Part shown: piece by piece, positions 13,201 through 27,400 of the stretch
Position numbering within the stretch: the stretch's first letter is position 1
How the letters are laid out: every line of letters begins with the position of its first letter
Source of the DNA: Nematostella vectensis
Lineage: Eukaryota; Cnidaria; Anthozoa; Actiniaria; Edwardsiidae
Reading direction: 5' to 3'
Assembly: GCF_932526225.1 (NCBI RefSeq)
Contig: NC_064036.1
Coordinates: 62,001-126,000 of the forward strand
Length of the DNA stretch: 64,000 nucleotides
Position numbers and translations under genes: made by a program
Notes under the pieces: generated by a model
What the model was told of the DNA's origin: nothing
What the model saw: the letters and a program-made list of their open reading frames with translations, nothing else
The model's database searches: none

Positions 13201-16200
13201 GACTAACGTTGCCTTGCTGAAGGGAATTGTAATGAAAATTACTTTTAATACTATTGGTATCGTAAACTATCCCAAGCAAAGTCACCATCGGACTGGAGGT
13301 TACATTCGGGAAAAACTTCAGGGTTACATTCGGGAATTTGTTTTACGAGAGTAACCTCCAAAAGGTTACAATCGATAATTTTTTTTCCGAATGTAAATTC
13401 CAAAAAGTAACATTAGGAAAAATAAAACAGTATACTCGGAAAAAAAGGTATATCAATCTATCGAGCGCTATGCTCTATGTTAGAATCTACTTAATCAAGT
13501 TATCCAAGGAATCTAGTTAGTTCTTGTGTGCATAAAATATGTACAGGATCCTGAACAAAGCATGAGCACATCAAAGATGCTGAGAGTACATAAAAATGTC
13601 CCTATACCTTCTTTTTATGTCATGACACACCAAGAACAGTATAATTAAGTATCGATATTTAAAAAAAAAAAAAAAGAAACAAAAATAGGCTATAAGCGGG
13701 AATCGAACGCGGGTCGCTGCGTTAGTAGTCAAGTGCCCGCAACGAAAGACTAACGTGGAATTGCTGAAGGGAATTGTGACGAAAATTACTTTTAATACTA
13801 TTGGTATCGTAAACTATCACAAGCAAAGTCACCATCAGACTGGAGGTTACATTCGGGAAAAGCTTCAGGGTTACATTCGGGAATTTGTTTTACGAGTGTA
13901 ACCTCCAAAAGGTTACAATCGATAATTTTTTTTTTGTAAATTTCAAAAAGTAACATTAGGAAAAATAAAACAGTATACTCGGAAAAAAAGGTATATCAAT
14001 CTATCGAGCGCTATGCTCTATGTTAGAATCTACTTAATCAAGTTATCCAAGGAATCTAGTTAGTTCTTGTGTGCATAAAATATGTACAGGATCCTGAACA
14101 AAGCATGAGCACATCAAAGATGCTGAGAGTACATAAAAATGTCCCTATACCTTCTTTTTATGTCATGACACACCAAGAACAGTATAATTAAGTATCGATA
14201 TTTAAAAAAAAAAAAAAAAAAAAAAAAATAGGCTATCAGCGGGAATCGAACCCGGGTCGCTGCGTTAGTAGTCAAGTGCCCGCAACGAAAGACTAACGTG
14301 GCATTGCTGAAGGGAATTGTAATGAAAATTTCTTTTAATACTATTGGTATCGTAAACTATCCCAAGCAAAGTCACCATCGGACTGGAGGTTATATTCGGG
14401 AAAAGCTTCAGGGTTACATTCGGGAATTTGTTTTACGAGTGTAACCTCCAAAAGGTTACAATCGATAATTTTTTTTTGTAAATTCCAAAAAGTAACATTA
14501 GGAAAAATAAAACAGTATACTCGGAAAAAAAGGTATATAAATCTATCGAGCGCTATGCTCTATAATAGAATCTACTTAATCAAGTTATCCAAGGAATCTA
14601 GTTAGTTCTTGTGTGCATAAAATATGTACAGGATCCTGAACAAAGCATGAGCACATCAAAGATGCTGAGAGTACATAAAAATGTCCCTATACCTTCTTTT
14701 TATGTCATGACACACCACGAACAGTATAATTAAGTATCGATATTTAAAAAAAAAAAAATTAAGAAAAAAAAATAGACTATCAGCGGGAATCGAACCCGGG
14801 TCGCTGCGTTAGTAGTCAAGTGCCCGCAACGAAAGACTAACGTGGCATTGCTGAAGGGAATTGTAATGAAAATTACTTTTAATACTATTGGTATCGTAGA
14901 CTATCCCAAGCAAAGTCACCATCAGACTGGAGGTTACATTCGGGAAAAGCTTCAGGGTTACATTCGGGAATTTGTTTTTACGAGTGTGAACTCCAAAAGG
15001 TTACAATCGATAACTTTTTTTCCGAATGTAAATTCCAAAAAGTAACATTAGGAAAAATAAAACAGTATACTTGGAAAAAAAGGTATATCAATCTATCGAG
15101 CGCTATGCTCTATGTTAGAATCTACTTAATCAAGTTATCCAAGGAATCTAGTTAGTTCTTGTGTGCATAAAATATGTACTGGATCCTGAACAAAGCATGA
15201 GCACATCAAAGATGCTGAGAGTACATAAAATGTCCCTATACCTTCTTTTGATGTCATGACACACCAAGAACAGTATAATTAAGTATCGATAATTAAAAAA
15301 AAAAATAAAGAAAAAAAAATAGGCTATCAGCGGGAATCGAACCCGCGTCGCTGCGTTAGTAGTCAATTGCCCGCAACGAAAGACTAACGTGGCATTGCTG
15401 AAGGGAATTGTAATGAAAATTACTTTTAATACTATTGGTATCGTAAACTATCCCAAGCAAAGTCACCATCGGACTGGAGGTTACATTCGGGAAAAGCTTC
15501 AGGGTTACATTCGGGAATTTGTTTTACGAGAGTAACCTCCAAAAGGTTACAATCGATAATTTTTTTTTGTAAATTCCAAAAAGTAACATTAGGAAAAATA
15601 AAACATTATACTCGGAAAAAAAAGGTATATCAATCTATCGAGCGCTATGCTCTATGTTAGAATCTACTTAATCAAGTTATCCAAGGAATCTAGTTAGTTC
15701 TTGTGTGCATAAAATATGTACAGGATCCTGAACAAAGCATGAGCACATCAAAGATGCTGAGAGTACATAAAATGTCCCTATACCTTCTTTTTATGTCATG
15801 ACACACCAAGAACAGTATAATTAAGTATTGATATTTAAAAAATAAATAAAACAAAATAGGCTATCAGCGGGAATCGAACCCGGGTCGCTGCGTTAGTAGT
15901 CAAGTGCCCGCAACGAAAGACTAACGTGGCATTGCTGAAGGGAATTGTAATGAAAATTACTTTTAATACTATTGGTATCGTAAACTATCGCAAGCAAAGT
16001 CACCATGGACTGGAGGTTACATTCGGGAAAAGCTTCAGGGTTACATTCGGGAATTTGTTTTACGAGAGTAACCTCAAAAAGGTTACAATCGATAATTTTT
16101 TTTTTGTAAATTCCAAAAAGTAACATTAGGAAAAATAAAACATTATACACGGAAAAAAAAGGTATATCAATCTATCGAGCGCTATGCTCTATGTTAGAAT

Positions 16201-16403
16201 CTACTTAATCAAGTTATCTAAGGAATCTAGTTAGTTCTTGTGTGCATAAAATATGTACAGGATCCTGAACAAAGCATGAGCACATCAAAGATGCTGAGAG
16301 TACATAAAAATGTCCCTATACCTTCTTTTTATGTCATGACACACCAAGAACAGTATAATTAAGTATCGATATTAAAAAAAAAAAAAAAAGAAAAAAAAAA
16401 ATA

Positions 16404-16478
16404 GGCTATCAGCGGGAATCGAACCATTGTCGCTGCGTAAGTAGTCAAGTGCCCGCAACGAAAGACTAACGTGGCATT
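16404..16478 (-). pseudogene. tRNA-like segment with damaged T arm
   Basis: On the plus strand the usual GAACCCGGGTC is GAACCATTGTC here, which destroys the 5' side of the T stem while leaving GGTTCGATTCC readable. The related unit near 24598 has the normal sequence, so this is a local change in one copy. It shows that the segment drifts without being eliminated. Confidence 0.6.
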
Positions 16479-16809
16479 GCTGAAGGGAATTGTAATGAAA
16501 ATTACTTTTAATACTATTGGTATCGTAAACTATCCCAAGCAAAGTCACCATCAGACTGGAGGTTACATTCGGGAAAAGCTTCAGGGTTACATTCGGGAAT
16601 TTGTTTTTACGAGTGTAACCTCCAAAAGGTTACAATCGATAATTTTTTTTCCGAATGTAAATTCCAAAAAGTAACATTAGGAAAAATAAAACAGTATACT
16701 CGGAAAAAAAGGTATATCAATCTATCGAGCGCTATGCTCTATGTTAGAATCTACTTAATCAAGTTATCCAAGGAATCTAGTTAGTTCTTGTGTGCATAAA
16801 ATATGTACA

Positions 16810-19800
16810 GGATCCTGAACAAAGCATGAGCACATCAAAGATGCTGAGAGTACATAAAAATGTCCCTATACCTTCTTTTTATGTCATGACACACCAAGTA
16901 CAGTATAATTAAGTATCGATATTTAAAAAAAAATAAATAAAGAAAAAAAAATAGGCTATCAGCGGGAATCGAACCCGGGTCGCTGCGTTAGTAGTCAAGT
17001 GCCCGCAACAAAAGACTAACGTGGCATTGCTGAAGGGTATTGTAATGAAAATTACTTTTAATACTATTGGTATCGTAAACTATCCCAAGCAAAGTCACCA
17101 TCGGACTGGAGGGTACATTCGGGAAAAGCTTCAGGGTTACATTCGGGAATTTGTTTTACGAGTGTAACCTCCAAAAGGTTACAATCGATAATTTTTTTTT
17201 CGAATGTAAATTCCAAAAAGTAACATTAGGAAAAATAAAACAGTATACTCGGAAAAAAAGGTATATCAATCTATCGAGCGCTATGCTCTATGTTAGAATC
17301 TACTTAATTAAGTTATCCAAGGAATCTAGTTAGTTCTTGTGTGCATAAAATATGTACAGGATCCTGAACAAAGCATGAGCACATCAAAGATGCTGAGAGT
17401 ACATAAAATTGTCCCTATACCTTCTTTTTATGTCATGACACACCAAGAACAGTATAATTAAGTATCGACATTTAAAAAAAAAATAAAGAAAAAAAAAAAA
17501 GGCTATCAGCGGGAATCGAACACGGGTCGCTGAGTTAGTAGTCAAGTGCCCGCAACGAAAGACTAACGTGGAATTGCTGAAGGGAATTGTAATGAAAATT
17601 ACTTTTAATACTATTGGTATCGTAAACTATCCCAAGCAAAGTCACCATCGGACTGGAGGTTACATTCGGGAAAAGCTTCAGTGTTACATTCGGGAATTTG
17701 TTTTACGAGTGTAACCTCCAAAAGGTTACAATCGATAATTTTTTTTCCGAATGTAAATTCCAAAAAGTAACATTAGGAAAAATAAAACAGTATACTCGGA
17801 AAAAAAGGTATATCAATCTATCGAGCGCTATGCTCTATGTTAGAATCTACTTAATCAAGTTATCCAAGGAATCTAGTTAGTTCTTGTGTGCATAAAATAT
17901 GTACAGGATCCTGAACAAAGCATGAGCACATCAAAGATGCTGAGAGTACATAAAAATGTCCCTATACCTTCTTTTTATGTCAAGACACACCAAGAACAGT
18001 ATAATTAAGTATCGATATTTAAAAATAAAAGAAAGAAAAAAAAAATAGGCTATCAGCGGGAATCGAACCCGGGTCGCTGCGTTAGTAGTCAAGTGCCCGC
18101 AACGAAAGACTAACGTGGCATTGCTGAAGTGAATTGTAATGAAAATTACTTTTAATACTATTGGTATCGTAAACTATCCCAAGCAAAGTCACCATCGGAC
18201 TAGAGGTTACATTCGGGAGAAGCTTCAGGGTTACATTCGGGAATTTGTTTTTACGAGTGTAACCTCCAAAAGGTTACAATCGATAATTTTTTTTCCGAAT
18301 GTAAATTCCAAAAAGTAACATTAGGAAAAATAAAACAGTATACTCGGAAAAAAAGGTATATCAATCTATCGAGCGCTATGCTCTATGTTAGAATCTACTT
18401 AATCAAGTTATCCAAGGAATCTAGTTAGTTCTTGTGTGCATAAAATATGTACAGGATCCTGAACAAAGCATGAGCACATCAAAGATGCTTAGAGTACATA
18501 AAAATGTCCCTATACCTTCTTTTTATGTCATGACACACCAAGTACAGTATAATTAAGTATCGATATTTAAAAAAAAATAAATAAAGAAAAAAAAATAGGC
18601 TATCAGCGGGAATCGAACCCGGGTCGCTGCGTTAGTAGTCAAGTGCCCGCAACAAAAGACTAACGTGGCATTGCTGAAGGGTATTGTAATGAAAATTACT
18701 TTTAATACTATTGGTATCGTAAACTATCCCAAGCAAAGTCACCATCGGACTGGAGGGTACATTCGGGAAAAGCTTCAGGGTTACATTCGGGAATTTGTTT
18801 TACGAGTGTAACCTCCAAAAGGTTACAATCGATAATTTTTTTTTCGAATGTAAATTCCAAAAAGTAACATTAGGAAAAATAAAACAGTATACTCGGAAAA
18901 AAAGGTATATCAATCTATCGAGCGCTATGCTCTATGTTAGAATCTACTTAATTAAGTTATCCAAGGAATCTAGTTAGTTCTTGTGTGCATAAAATATGTA
19001 CAGGATCCTGAACAAAGCATGAGCACATCAAAGATGCTGAGAGTACATAAAATTGTCCCTATACCTTCTTTTTATGTCATGACACACCAAGAACAGTATA
19101 ATTAAGTATCGACATTTAAAAAAAAAATAAAGAAAAAAAAAAAAGGCTATCAGCGGGAATCGAACACGGGTCGCTGAGTTAGTAGTCAAGTGCCCGCAAC
19201 GAAAGACTAACGTGGAATTGCTGAAGGGAATTGTAATGAAAATTACTTTTAATACTATTGGTATCGTAAACTATCCCAAGCAAAGTCACCATCGGACTGG
19301 AGGTTACATTCGGGAAAAGCTTCAGTGTTACATTCGGGAATTTGTTTTACGAGTGTAACCTCCAAAAGGTTACAATCGATAATTTTTTTTCCGAATGTAA
19401 ATTCCAAAAAGTAACATTAGGAAAAATAAAACAGTATACTCGGAAAAAAAGGTATATCAATCTATCGAGCGCTATGCTCTATGTTAGAATCTACTTAATC
19501 AAGTTATCCAAGGAATCTAGTTAGTTCTTGTGTGCATAAAATATGTACAGGATCCTGAACAAAGCATGAGCACATCAAAGATGCTGAGAGTACATAAAAA
19601 TGTCCCTATACCTTCTTTTTATGTCAAGACACACCAAGAACAGTATAATTAAGTATCGATATTTAAAAATAAAAGAAAGAAAAAAAAAATAGGCTATCAG
19701 CGGGAATCGAACCCGGGTCGCTGCGTTAGTAGTCAAGTGCCCGCAACGAAAGACTAACGTGGCATTGCTGAAGTGAATTGTAATGAAAATTACTTTTAAT

Positions 19801-20094
19801 ACTATTGGTATCGTAAACTATCCCAAGCAAAGTCACCATCGGACTAGAGGTTACATTCGGGAGAAGCTTCAGGGTTACATTCGGGAATTTGTTTTACGAG
19901 TGTAACCTCCAAAAGGTTACAATCGATAATTTTTTTTTTGTAAATTCCAAAAAGTAACATTAGGAAAAAAAAAAAAGGGTATACTCGGAAAAAAAGGTAT
20001 ATCAATCTATCGAGCGCTATGCTCTATGTTAGAATCTACTTAATCAAGTTATCCAAGGAATCTAGTTAGTTCTTGTGTGAATAAAATATGTACA
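16810..20094 (+). repeat. Three-monomer tandem block, period 1644 bp
   Basis: Site pairs 16810/18454, 17359/19003 and 17906/19550 are all 1644 bp apart. The shared series is a CCAAGTACAG unit with GCAACAAAAG and GGAGGGTACA, a GAACACGGG...GCTGAG unit with ATCGACATTT, and a GTCAAGACACACC unit with GACTAGAGG. The last unit of the first copy (17906-18453) switches partway to another subfamily (TTTTTACG and TTTTTTTTCCGAATG near 18250-18300), while its partner keeps TTTGTAAATT. Confidence 0.88.
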
Positions 20095-22281
20095 GGATCC
20101 TGAACAAAGCATGAGCACATCAAAGATGCTGAGAGTACATAAAAATGTCCCTATACCTTCTTTTTATGTCATGACACACCAAGAACAGTATAATTAAGTA
20201 TCGATATTTAAAAAAAAAAATAAAGAAAAAAAAATAGGCTATCAGCGGGAATCGAACCAGGGTGGCTGCGTTAGTAGTCAAGTGCCCGCAACGAAAGACT
20301 AATGTGGCATTGCTGAAGGGAATTGTAATGAAAATTACTTTTAATACTATTGGTATCGTAAACTATCCCAAGCAAAGTCACCATCGGACTGGAGGTTACA
20401 TTCGGGAAAAGCTTTAGGGTTACATTCGGGAATTTGTTTTACGAGTGTAACCTCCAAAAGGTTACAATCGATAATTTTTTTTTTCCGAATGTAAATTTCA
20501 AAAAGTAACATTAGGAAAAATAAAACAGTATACTCGGAAAAAAAGGTATATCAATCTATCGAGCGCTATGCTCTATGTTAGAATCTACTTAATCAAGTTA
20601 TCCAAGGAATCTAGTTAGTTATTGTGTGAATAAAATATGTACAGGATCCTGAACAAAGCATGAGCACATCAAAGATGCTGAGAGTACATAAAAATGTCCC
20701 TATACCTTCTTTTTATGTCATGACACACCAAGAACAGTATAATTAAGTATCGATATTTAAAAAAAAAAAAAAGAAAAAAAAATAGGCTATCAGCGGGACT
20801 CGAACCCGGGTGGCTGGGTTAGTAGTCAAGTGCCCGCAACGAAAGACTAACGTGGCCTTGCTGAAGGGAATTGTAATGAAAATTACTTTTAATACTATTG
20901 GTATCGTAAACTATCCCAAGCAAAGTCACCATCGGACTGGAGGTTACATTCGGGAAAAACTTCAGGGTTACATTCGGGAATTTGTTTTACGAGAGTAACC
21001 TCCAAAAGGTTACAATCGATAATTTTTTTTCCGAATGTAAATTCCAAAAAGTAACATTAGGAAAAATAAAACAGTATACTCGGAAAAAAAGGTATATCAA
21101 TCTATCCAGCGCTATGCTCTATGTTAGAATCTACTTAATCAAGTTATCCAAGGAATCTAGTTAGTTCTTGTGTGCATAAAATATGTACAGGATCCTGAAC
21201 AAAGCATGAGCACATCAAAGATGCTGAGAGTACATAAAAATGTCCCTATACCTTCTTTTTATGTCATGACACACCAAGAACAGTATAATTAAGTATCGAT
21301 ATTTAAAAAAAAAAAAAGAAACAAAAATAGGCTATAAGCGGGAATCGAACGCGGGTCGCTGCGTTAGTAGTCAAGTGCCCGCAACGAAAGACTAACGTGG
21401 AATTGCTGAAGGGAATTGTGACGAAAATTACTTTTAATACTATTGGTATCGTAAACTATCCCAAGCAAAGTCACCATCAGACTGGAGGTTACATTCGGGA
21501 AAAGCTTCAGGGTTACATTCGGGAATTTGTTTTACGAGTGTAACCTCCAAAAGGTTACAATCGATAATTTTTTTTTTGTAAATTTCAAAAAGTAACATTA
21601 GGAAAAATAAAACAGTATAGTCGGAAAAAAAGGTATATCAATCTATCGAGCGCTATGCTCTATGTTAGAATCTACTTAATCAAGTTATCCAAGGAATCTA
21701 GTTAGTTCTTGTGTGCATAAAATATGTACAGGATCCTGAACAAAGCATGAGCACATCAAAGATGCTGAGAGTACATAAAAATGTCCCTATACCTTCTTTT
21801 TATGTCATGACACACCACGAACAGTATAATTAAGTATCGATATTTAAAAAAAAAAAAAATTAAGAAAAAAAAATAGACTATCAGCGGGAATCGAACCCGG
21901 GTCGCTGCGTTAGTAGTCAAGTGCCCGCAACGAAAGACTAACGTGGCATTGCTGAAGGGAATTGTAATGAAAATTACTTTTAATACTATTGGTATCGTAG
22001 ACTATCCCAAGCAAAGTCACCATCAGACTGGAGGTTACATTCGGGAAAAGCTTCAGGGTTACATTCGGGAATTTGTTTTTACGAGTGTAAACTCCAAAAG
22101 GTTACAATCGATAACTTTTTTTCCGAATGTAAATTCCAAAAAGTAACATTAGGAAAAATAAAACAGTATACTTGGAAAAAAAGGTATATCAATCTATCGA
22201 GCGCTATGCTCTATGTTAGAATCTACTTAATCAAGTTATCCAAGGAATCTAGTTAGTTCTTGTGTGCATAAAATATGTACT

Positions 22282-24440
22282 GGATCCTGAACAAAGCATG
22301 AGCACATCAAAGATGCTGAGAGTACATAAAATGTCCCTATACCTTCTTTTGATGTCATGACACACCAAGAACAGTATAATTAAGTATCGATAATTAAAAA
22401 AAAAAATAAAGAAAAAAAAATAGGCTATCAGCGGGAATCAAACCCGCGTCGCTGCGTTAGTAGTCAATTGCCCGCAACGAAAGACTAACGTGGCATTGCT
22501 GAAGGGAATTGTAATGAAAATTACTTTTAATACTATTGGTATCGTAAACTATCCCAAGCAAAGTCACCATCGGACTGGAGGTTACATTCGGGAAAAGCTT
22601 CAGGGTTACATTCGGGAATTTGTTTTACGAGAGTAACCTCCAAAAGGTTACAATCGATAATTTTTTTTTGTAAATTCCAAAAAGTAACATTAGGAAAAAT
22701 AAAACATTATACTCGGAAAAAAAAGGTATATCAATCTATCGAGCGCTATGCTCTATGTTAGAATCTACTTAATCAAGTTATCCAAGGAATCTAGTTAGTT
22801 CTTGTGTGCATAAAATATGTACAGGATCCTGAACAAAGCATGAGCACATCAAAGATGCTGAGAGTACATAAAATGTCCCTATACCTTCTTTTTATGTCAT
22901 GACACACCAAGAACAGTATAATTAAGTATTGATATTTAAAAAATAAATAAAACAAAATAGGCTATCAGCGGGAATCGAACCCGGGTCGCTGCGTTAGTAG
23001 TCAAGTGCCCGCAACGAAAGACTAACGTGGCATTGCTGAAGGGAATTGTAATGAAAATTACTTTTAATACTATTGGTATCGTAAACTATCCCAAGCAAAG
23101 TCACCATGGACTGGAGGTTACATTCGGGAAAAGCTTCAGGGTTACATTCGGGAATTTGTTTTACGAGAGTAACCTCAAAAAGGTTACAATCGATAATTTT
23201 TTTTTTGTAAATTCCAAAAAGTAACATTAGGAAAAATAAAACATTATACACGGAAAAAAAAGGTATATCAATCTATCGAGCGCTATGCTCTATGTTAGAA
23301 TCTACTTAATAAAGTTATCTAAGGAATCTAGTTAGTTCTTGTGTTCATAAAATATGTACTGGATCCTGAACAAAGCATGAGCACATCAAAGATGCTGAGA
23401 GTACATAAAATGTCCCTATACCTTCTTTTGATGTCATGACACACCAAGAACAGTATAATTAAGTATCGATAATTAAAAAAAAAAAATAAAGAAAAAAAAA
23501 TAGGCTATCAGCGGGAATCAAACCCGCGTCGCTGCGTTAGTAGTCAATTGCCCGCAACGAAAGACTAACGTGGCATTGCTGAAGGGAATTGTAATGAAAA
23601 TTACTTTTAATACTATTGGTATCGTAAACTATCCCAAGCAAAGTCACCATCGGACTGGAGGTTACATTCGGGAAAAGCTTCAGGGTTACATTCGGGAATT
23701 TGTTTTACGAGAGTAACCTCCAAAAGGTTACAATCGATAATTTTTTTTTGTAAATTCCAAAAAGTAACATTAGGAAAAATAAAACATTATACTCGGAAAA
23801 AAAAGGTATATCAATCTATCGAGCGCTATGCTCTATGTTAGAATCTACTTAATCAAGTTATCCAAGGAATCTAGTTAGTTCTTGTGTGCATAAAATATGT
23901 ACAGGATCCTGAACAAAGCATGAGCACATCAAAGATGCTGAGAGTACATAAAATGTCCCTATACCTTCTTTTTATGTCATGACACACCAAGAACAGTATA
24001 ATTAAGTATTGATATTTAAAAAATAAATAAAACAAAATAGGCTATCAGCGGGAATCGAACCCGGGTCGCTGCGTTAGTAGTCAAGTGCCCGCAACGAAAG
24101 ACTAACGTGGCATTGCTGAAGGGAATTGTAATGAAAATTACTTTTAATACTATTGGTATCGTAAACTATCCCAAGCAAAGTCACCATGGACTGGAGGTTA
24201 CATTCGGGAAAAGCTTCAGGGTTACATTCGGGAATTTGTTTTACGAGAGTAACCTCAAAAAGGTTACAATCGATAATTTTTTTTTTGTAAATTCCAAAAA
24301 GTAACATTAGGAAAAATAAAACATTATACACGGAAAAAAAAGGTATATCAATCTATCGAGCGCTATGCTCGATGTTAGAATCTACTTAATAAAGTTATCT
24401 AAGGAATCTAGTTAGTTCTTGTGTGCATAAAATATGTACA
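22282..24440 (+). repeat. Two-monomer tandem block, period 1080 bp
   Basis: Units 22282-23360 and 23361-24440 share GAATCAAACCCGCG, the short tract AAAAAATAAATAAAACAAAATAG, ACCATGGACTGG, CCTCAAAAAGG and TTAATAAAGTTATCTAAGG. The copies differ at only a few positions (GTGTTCAT in the first, GCTCGATG in the second), so the duplication is young. Confidence 0.92.
22425..22500 (-). pseudogene. tRNA-like segment with broken B box
   Basis: The plus-strand sequence is GGGAATCAAACCCGCGTC, so the minus-strand B box is GGTTTGATTCC; the C that anchors box B is lost. The same allele recurs about 1080 bp later (near 23514), carried by a two-monomer duplication. The ancestral copy near 15342 has GAATCGAACCCGCGTC, so the C-to-T change arose after the larger 7.1-kb block duplication and before the 1080-bp one. 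Confidence 0.6.
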
Positions 24441-27400
24441 GGATCCTGAACAAAGCATGAGCACATCAAAGATGCTGAGAGTACATAAAAATGTCCCTAT
24501 ACCTTCTTTTTATGTCATGACACACCAAGAACAGTATAATTAAGTATCGATATTAAAAAAAAAAAAAAAGAAAAAAAAAATAGGCTATCAGCGGGAATCG
24601 AACCCGGGTCGCTGCGTAAGTAGTCAAGTGCCCGCAACGAAAGACTAACGTGGCATTTCTGAAGGGAATTGTAATGAAAATTACTTTTAATACTATTGGT
24701 ATCGTAAACTATCCCAAGCAAAGTCACCATCAGACTGGAGGTTACATTCGGGAAAAGCTTCAGGGTTACATTCGGGAATTTGTTTTTACGAGTGTAACCT
24801 CCAAAAGGTTACAATCGATAACTTTTTTTCCGAATGTAAATTCCAAAAAGTAACATTAGGAAAAATAGAACAGTATACTCGGAAAAAAAGGTATATCAAT
24901 CTATCGAGCGCTATGCTCTATGTTAGAATCTACTTAATCAAGTTATCCAAGGAATCTAGTTAGTTATGGTGTGCATAAAATATGTACAGGATCCTGAACA
25001 AAGCATGAGCACATCAAAGATGCTGAGAGTACATAAAAATGTCCCTATACCTTCTTTTTATGTCATGACACACCAAGAACAGTATAATTAAGTATCGATA
25101 TTTTAAAAAAAAAAAAAGAAAGAAAAAAAAAATAGGCTATCAGCGGGAATCGAAACCGGGTCGCTGCGTTAGTAGTCAAGTGCCCGCATCGAAAGACTAA
25201 CGTGGCCTTGCTGAAGGGAATTGTAATGAAAATTACTTTTAATACTATTGGTATCGTAAACTATCCCAAGCAAAGTCACCATCGGACTGGAGGTTACATT
25301 CGGGAAAAGCTTCAGGGTTACATTCGGGAATTTGTTTTACGAGAGTAACCTCCAAAAGGTTACAATCGATATTTTTTTTTCCGAATGTAAATTCCAAAAA
25401 GTAACATTAGGAAAAATAAAACAGTATACTCGGAAAAAAAGGTATATCAATCTATCGAGCGCTATGCTCTATGTTAGAATCTACTTAATCAAGTTATCCA
25501 AGGAATCTAGTTAGTTCTTGTGTGCATAAAATATTTACAGGATCCTGAACAAAGCATGAGCACATCAAAGATGCTGAGAGTACATAAAAATGTCCCTATA
25601 CCTTCTTTTTATGTCATGACACACCAAGAACAGTATAATTAAGTATCGATATTTAAAAAAAAAAAAAGAAACAAAAATAGGCTATCAGCGGGAATCGAAC
25701 CCGGGTCGCGGCGTTAGTAGTCAAGTGCCCGCAACGAAAGACTAACGTGGAATTGCTGAAGGGAATTGTAACGAAAATTACTTTTAATACTATTGGTATC
25801 GTAAACTATCCCAAGCAAAGTCACCATCAGACTGGAGGTTACATTCGGGAAAAGCTTCAGGGTTACATTCGGGAATTTGTTTTACGAGTGTAACCTCCAA
25901 AAGGTTACAATCGATAATTTTTTTTTTTTGTAAATTTCAAAAAGTAACATTAGGAAAAAAAAAACAGTATACTCGGAAAAAAAGGTATATCAATCTATCG
26001 AGCGCTATGCTCTATGTTAGAATCTACTTAATCAAGTTATCCAAGGAATCTAGTTAGTTCTTGTGTGCATAAAATATGTACAGGATCCTGAACAAAGCAT
26101 GAGCACATCAAAGATGCTGAGAGTACATAAAAATGTCCCTATACCTTCTTTTTATGTCATGACACACCAAGAACAGTATAATTAAGTATCCATATTTAAA
26201 AAAAAAAAAAGAAACAAAAATAGGCTATCAGCGGGAATCGAACCCGGGTCGCTGCGTTAGTAGTCAAGTGCCCGCAACGAAAGACTAACGTGGAATTGCT
26301 GAAGGGAATTGTAACGAAAATTACTTTTAATACTATTGGTATCGTAAACTATCCCAAGCAAAGTCACAATCAGACTGGAGGTTACATTCGGGAAAAGCTT
26401 CAGGGTTACATTCGGGAATTTGTTTTACGAGTGTAACCTCCAAAAGGTTACAATCGATAATTTTTTTTTCCGAATGTAAATTCCAAAAAGTAACATTAGG
26501 AAAAATAAAACAGTATAGTCGGAAAAAAAGGTATATCAATCTATCGAGCGCTATGCTCTATGTTAGAATCTACTTAATCAAGTTATCCAAGGAATCTAGT
26601 TAGTTCTTGTGTGCATAAAATATGTACAGGATCCTGAACAAAGCATGAGCACATCAAAGATGCTGAGAGTACATAAAAATGTCCCTATACCTTCTTTCTA
26701 TGTCATGACACACCTAGAACAGTATAATTAAGTATCGATATTTAAAAAAAAGAAAGAAAAAAAAATAGGCTATCAGCGGGAATCGAACCCGGGTCGCTGC
26801 GTTAGTAGGCAAGTGCCCGCAACGAAAGACTAACGTGGCATTGCTGAAGGGAATTGTGATGAAAATTACTTTTAATACTATTGGTATCGTAAACTATCCC
26901 AAGCAAAGTCACCATCGGACTGGAGGTTACATTCGGGAAAAGCTTCAGGGTCACATTCTGGAATTTGTTTTACGAGTGTAACCTCCAAAAGGTTACAATC
27001 GATAATTTTTTTTCCGAATGTAAATAACAAAAAGTAACATTAGGAAAAATAAAACAGTATACTCGGAAAAAAAGGTATATCAATCTATCGAGCGCTATGC
27101 TCTATGTTAGAATCTACTTAATCAAGTTATCCAAGGAATCTAGTTAGTTCTTGTGTGCATAAAATATGTACAGGATCCAGAACAAAGCATGAGCACATCA
27201 AAGATGCTGAGAGTACATAAAAATGTCCCTATACCTTCTTTTTATGTCGTGACACACCAAAAACAGTATAATTAAGTATCGATATTTAAAAAAAAAGAAA
27301 GAAAAAAATAGGCTATCAGCAGGAATCGAACCCGGGTGGCTGCGTTAGTAGTCAAGTGCCCGCAACGAAAGACTAACGTGGCATTGCTGAAGGGAATTGT

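Larger units (their letters stand above)
1162..16809 (+). repeat. Forward array, first part, with unit positions
   Basis: Units are delimited by GGATCC at 1534, 2080, 2625, 3172, 3723, 4267, 4813, 5362, 5903, 6451, 6998, 7544, 8087, 8633, 9182, 9723, 10270, 10815, 11364, 11908, 12451, 13000, 13546, 14089, 14631, 15181, 15723, 16260 and 16810. In a forward unit the minus-strand tRNA-like segment lies about 140-220 bp after the site, and the GTTAC-motif zone about 295-450 bp after it. This part is the more heterogeneous one. Many units have substitutions in the tRNA-like B-box region, and several (for example near 4110, 5740, 7925, 9565, 12290, 13930) have lost the TTCCGAA part of the motif zone, leaving a T-run followed directly by GTAAATT. 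Confidence 0.95.
10815..23360 (+). repeat. Ten-monomer block repeated as nine, offset 7.64 then 7.10 kb
   Basis: Units 10815-16259 (ten) match units 18454-23360 (nine). The offset is 7639-7644 bp up to the site pair 14089/21731, and 7101 bp from 15181/22282 onward. The second copy lacks exactly one monomer, 14089-14630, marked by TTATATTCGG and CTATAATAG. Shared private variants include GGGACTCGAACCC with GGCTGGG (13151/20795), CTATAAGCGGG with GAACGCGGG (13690/21335), AATAGACTATCAG (14771/21872), TGTACTGGATCC (15177/22278) and ACCATGGACTGG (16002/23103). Confidence 0.9.
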
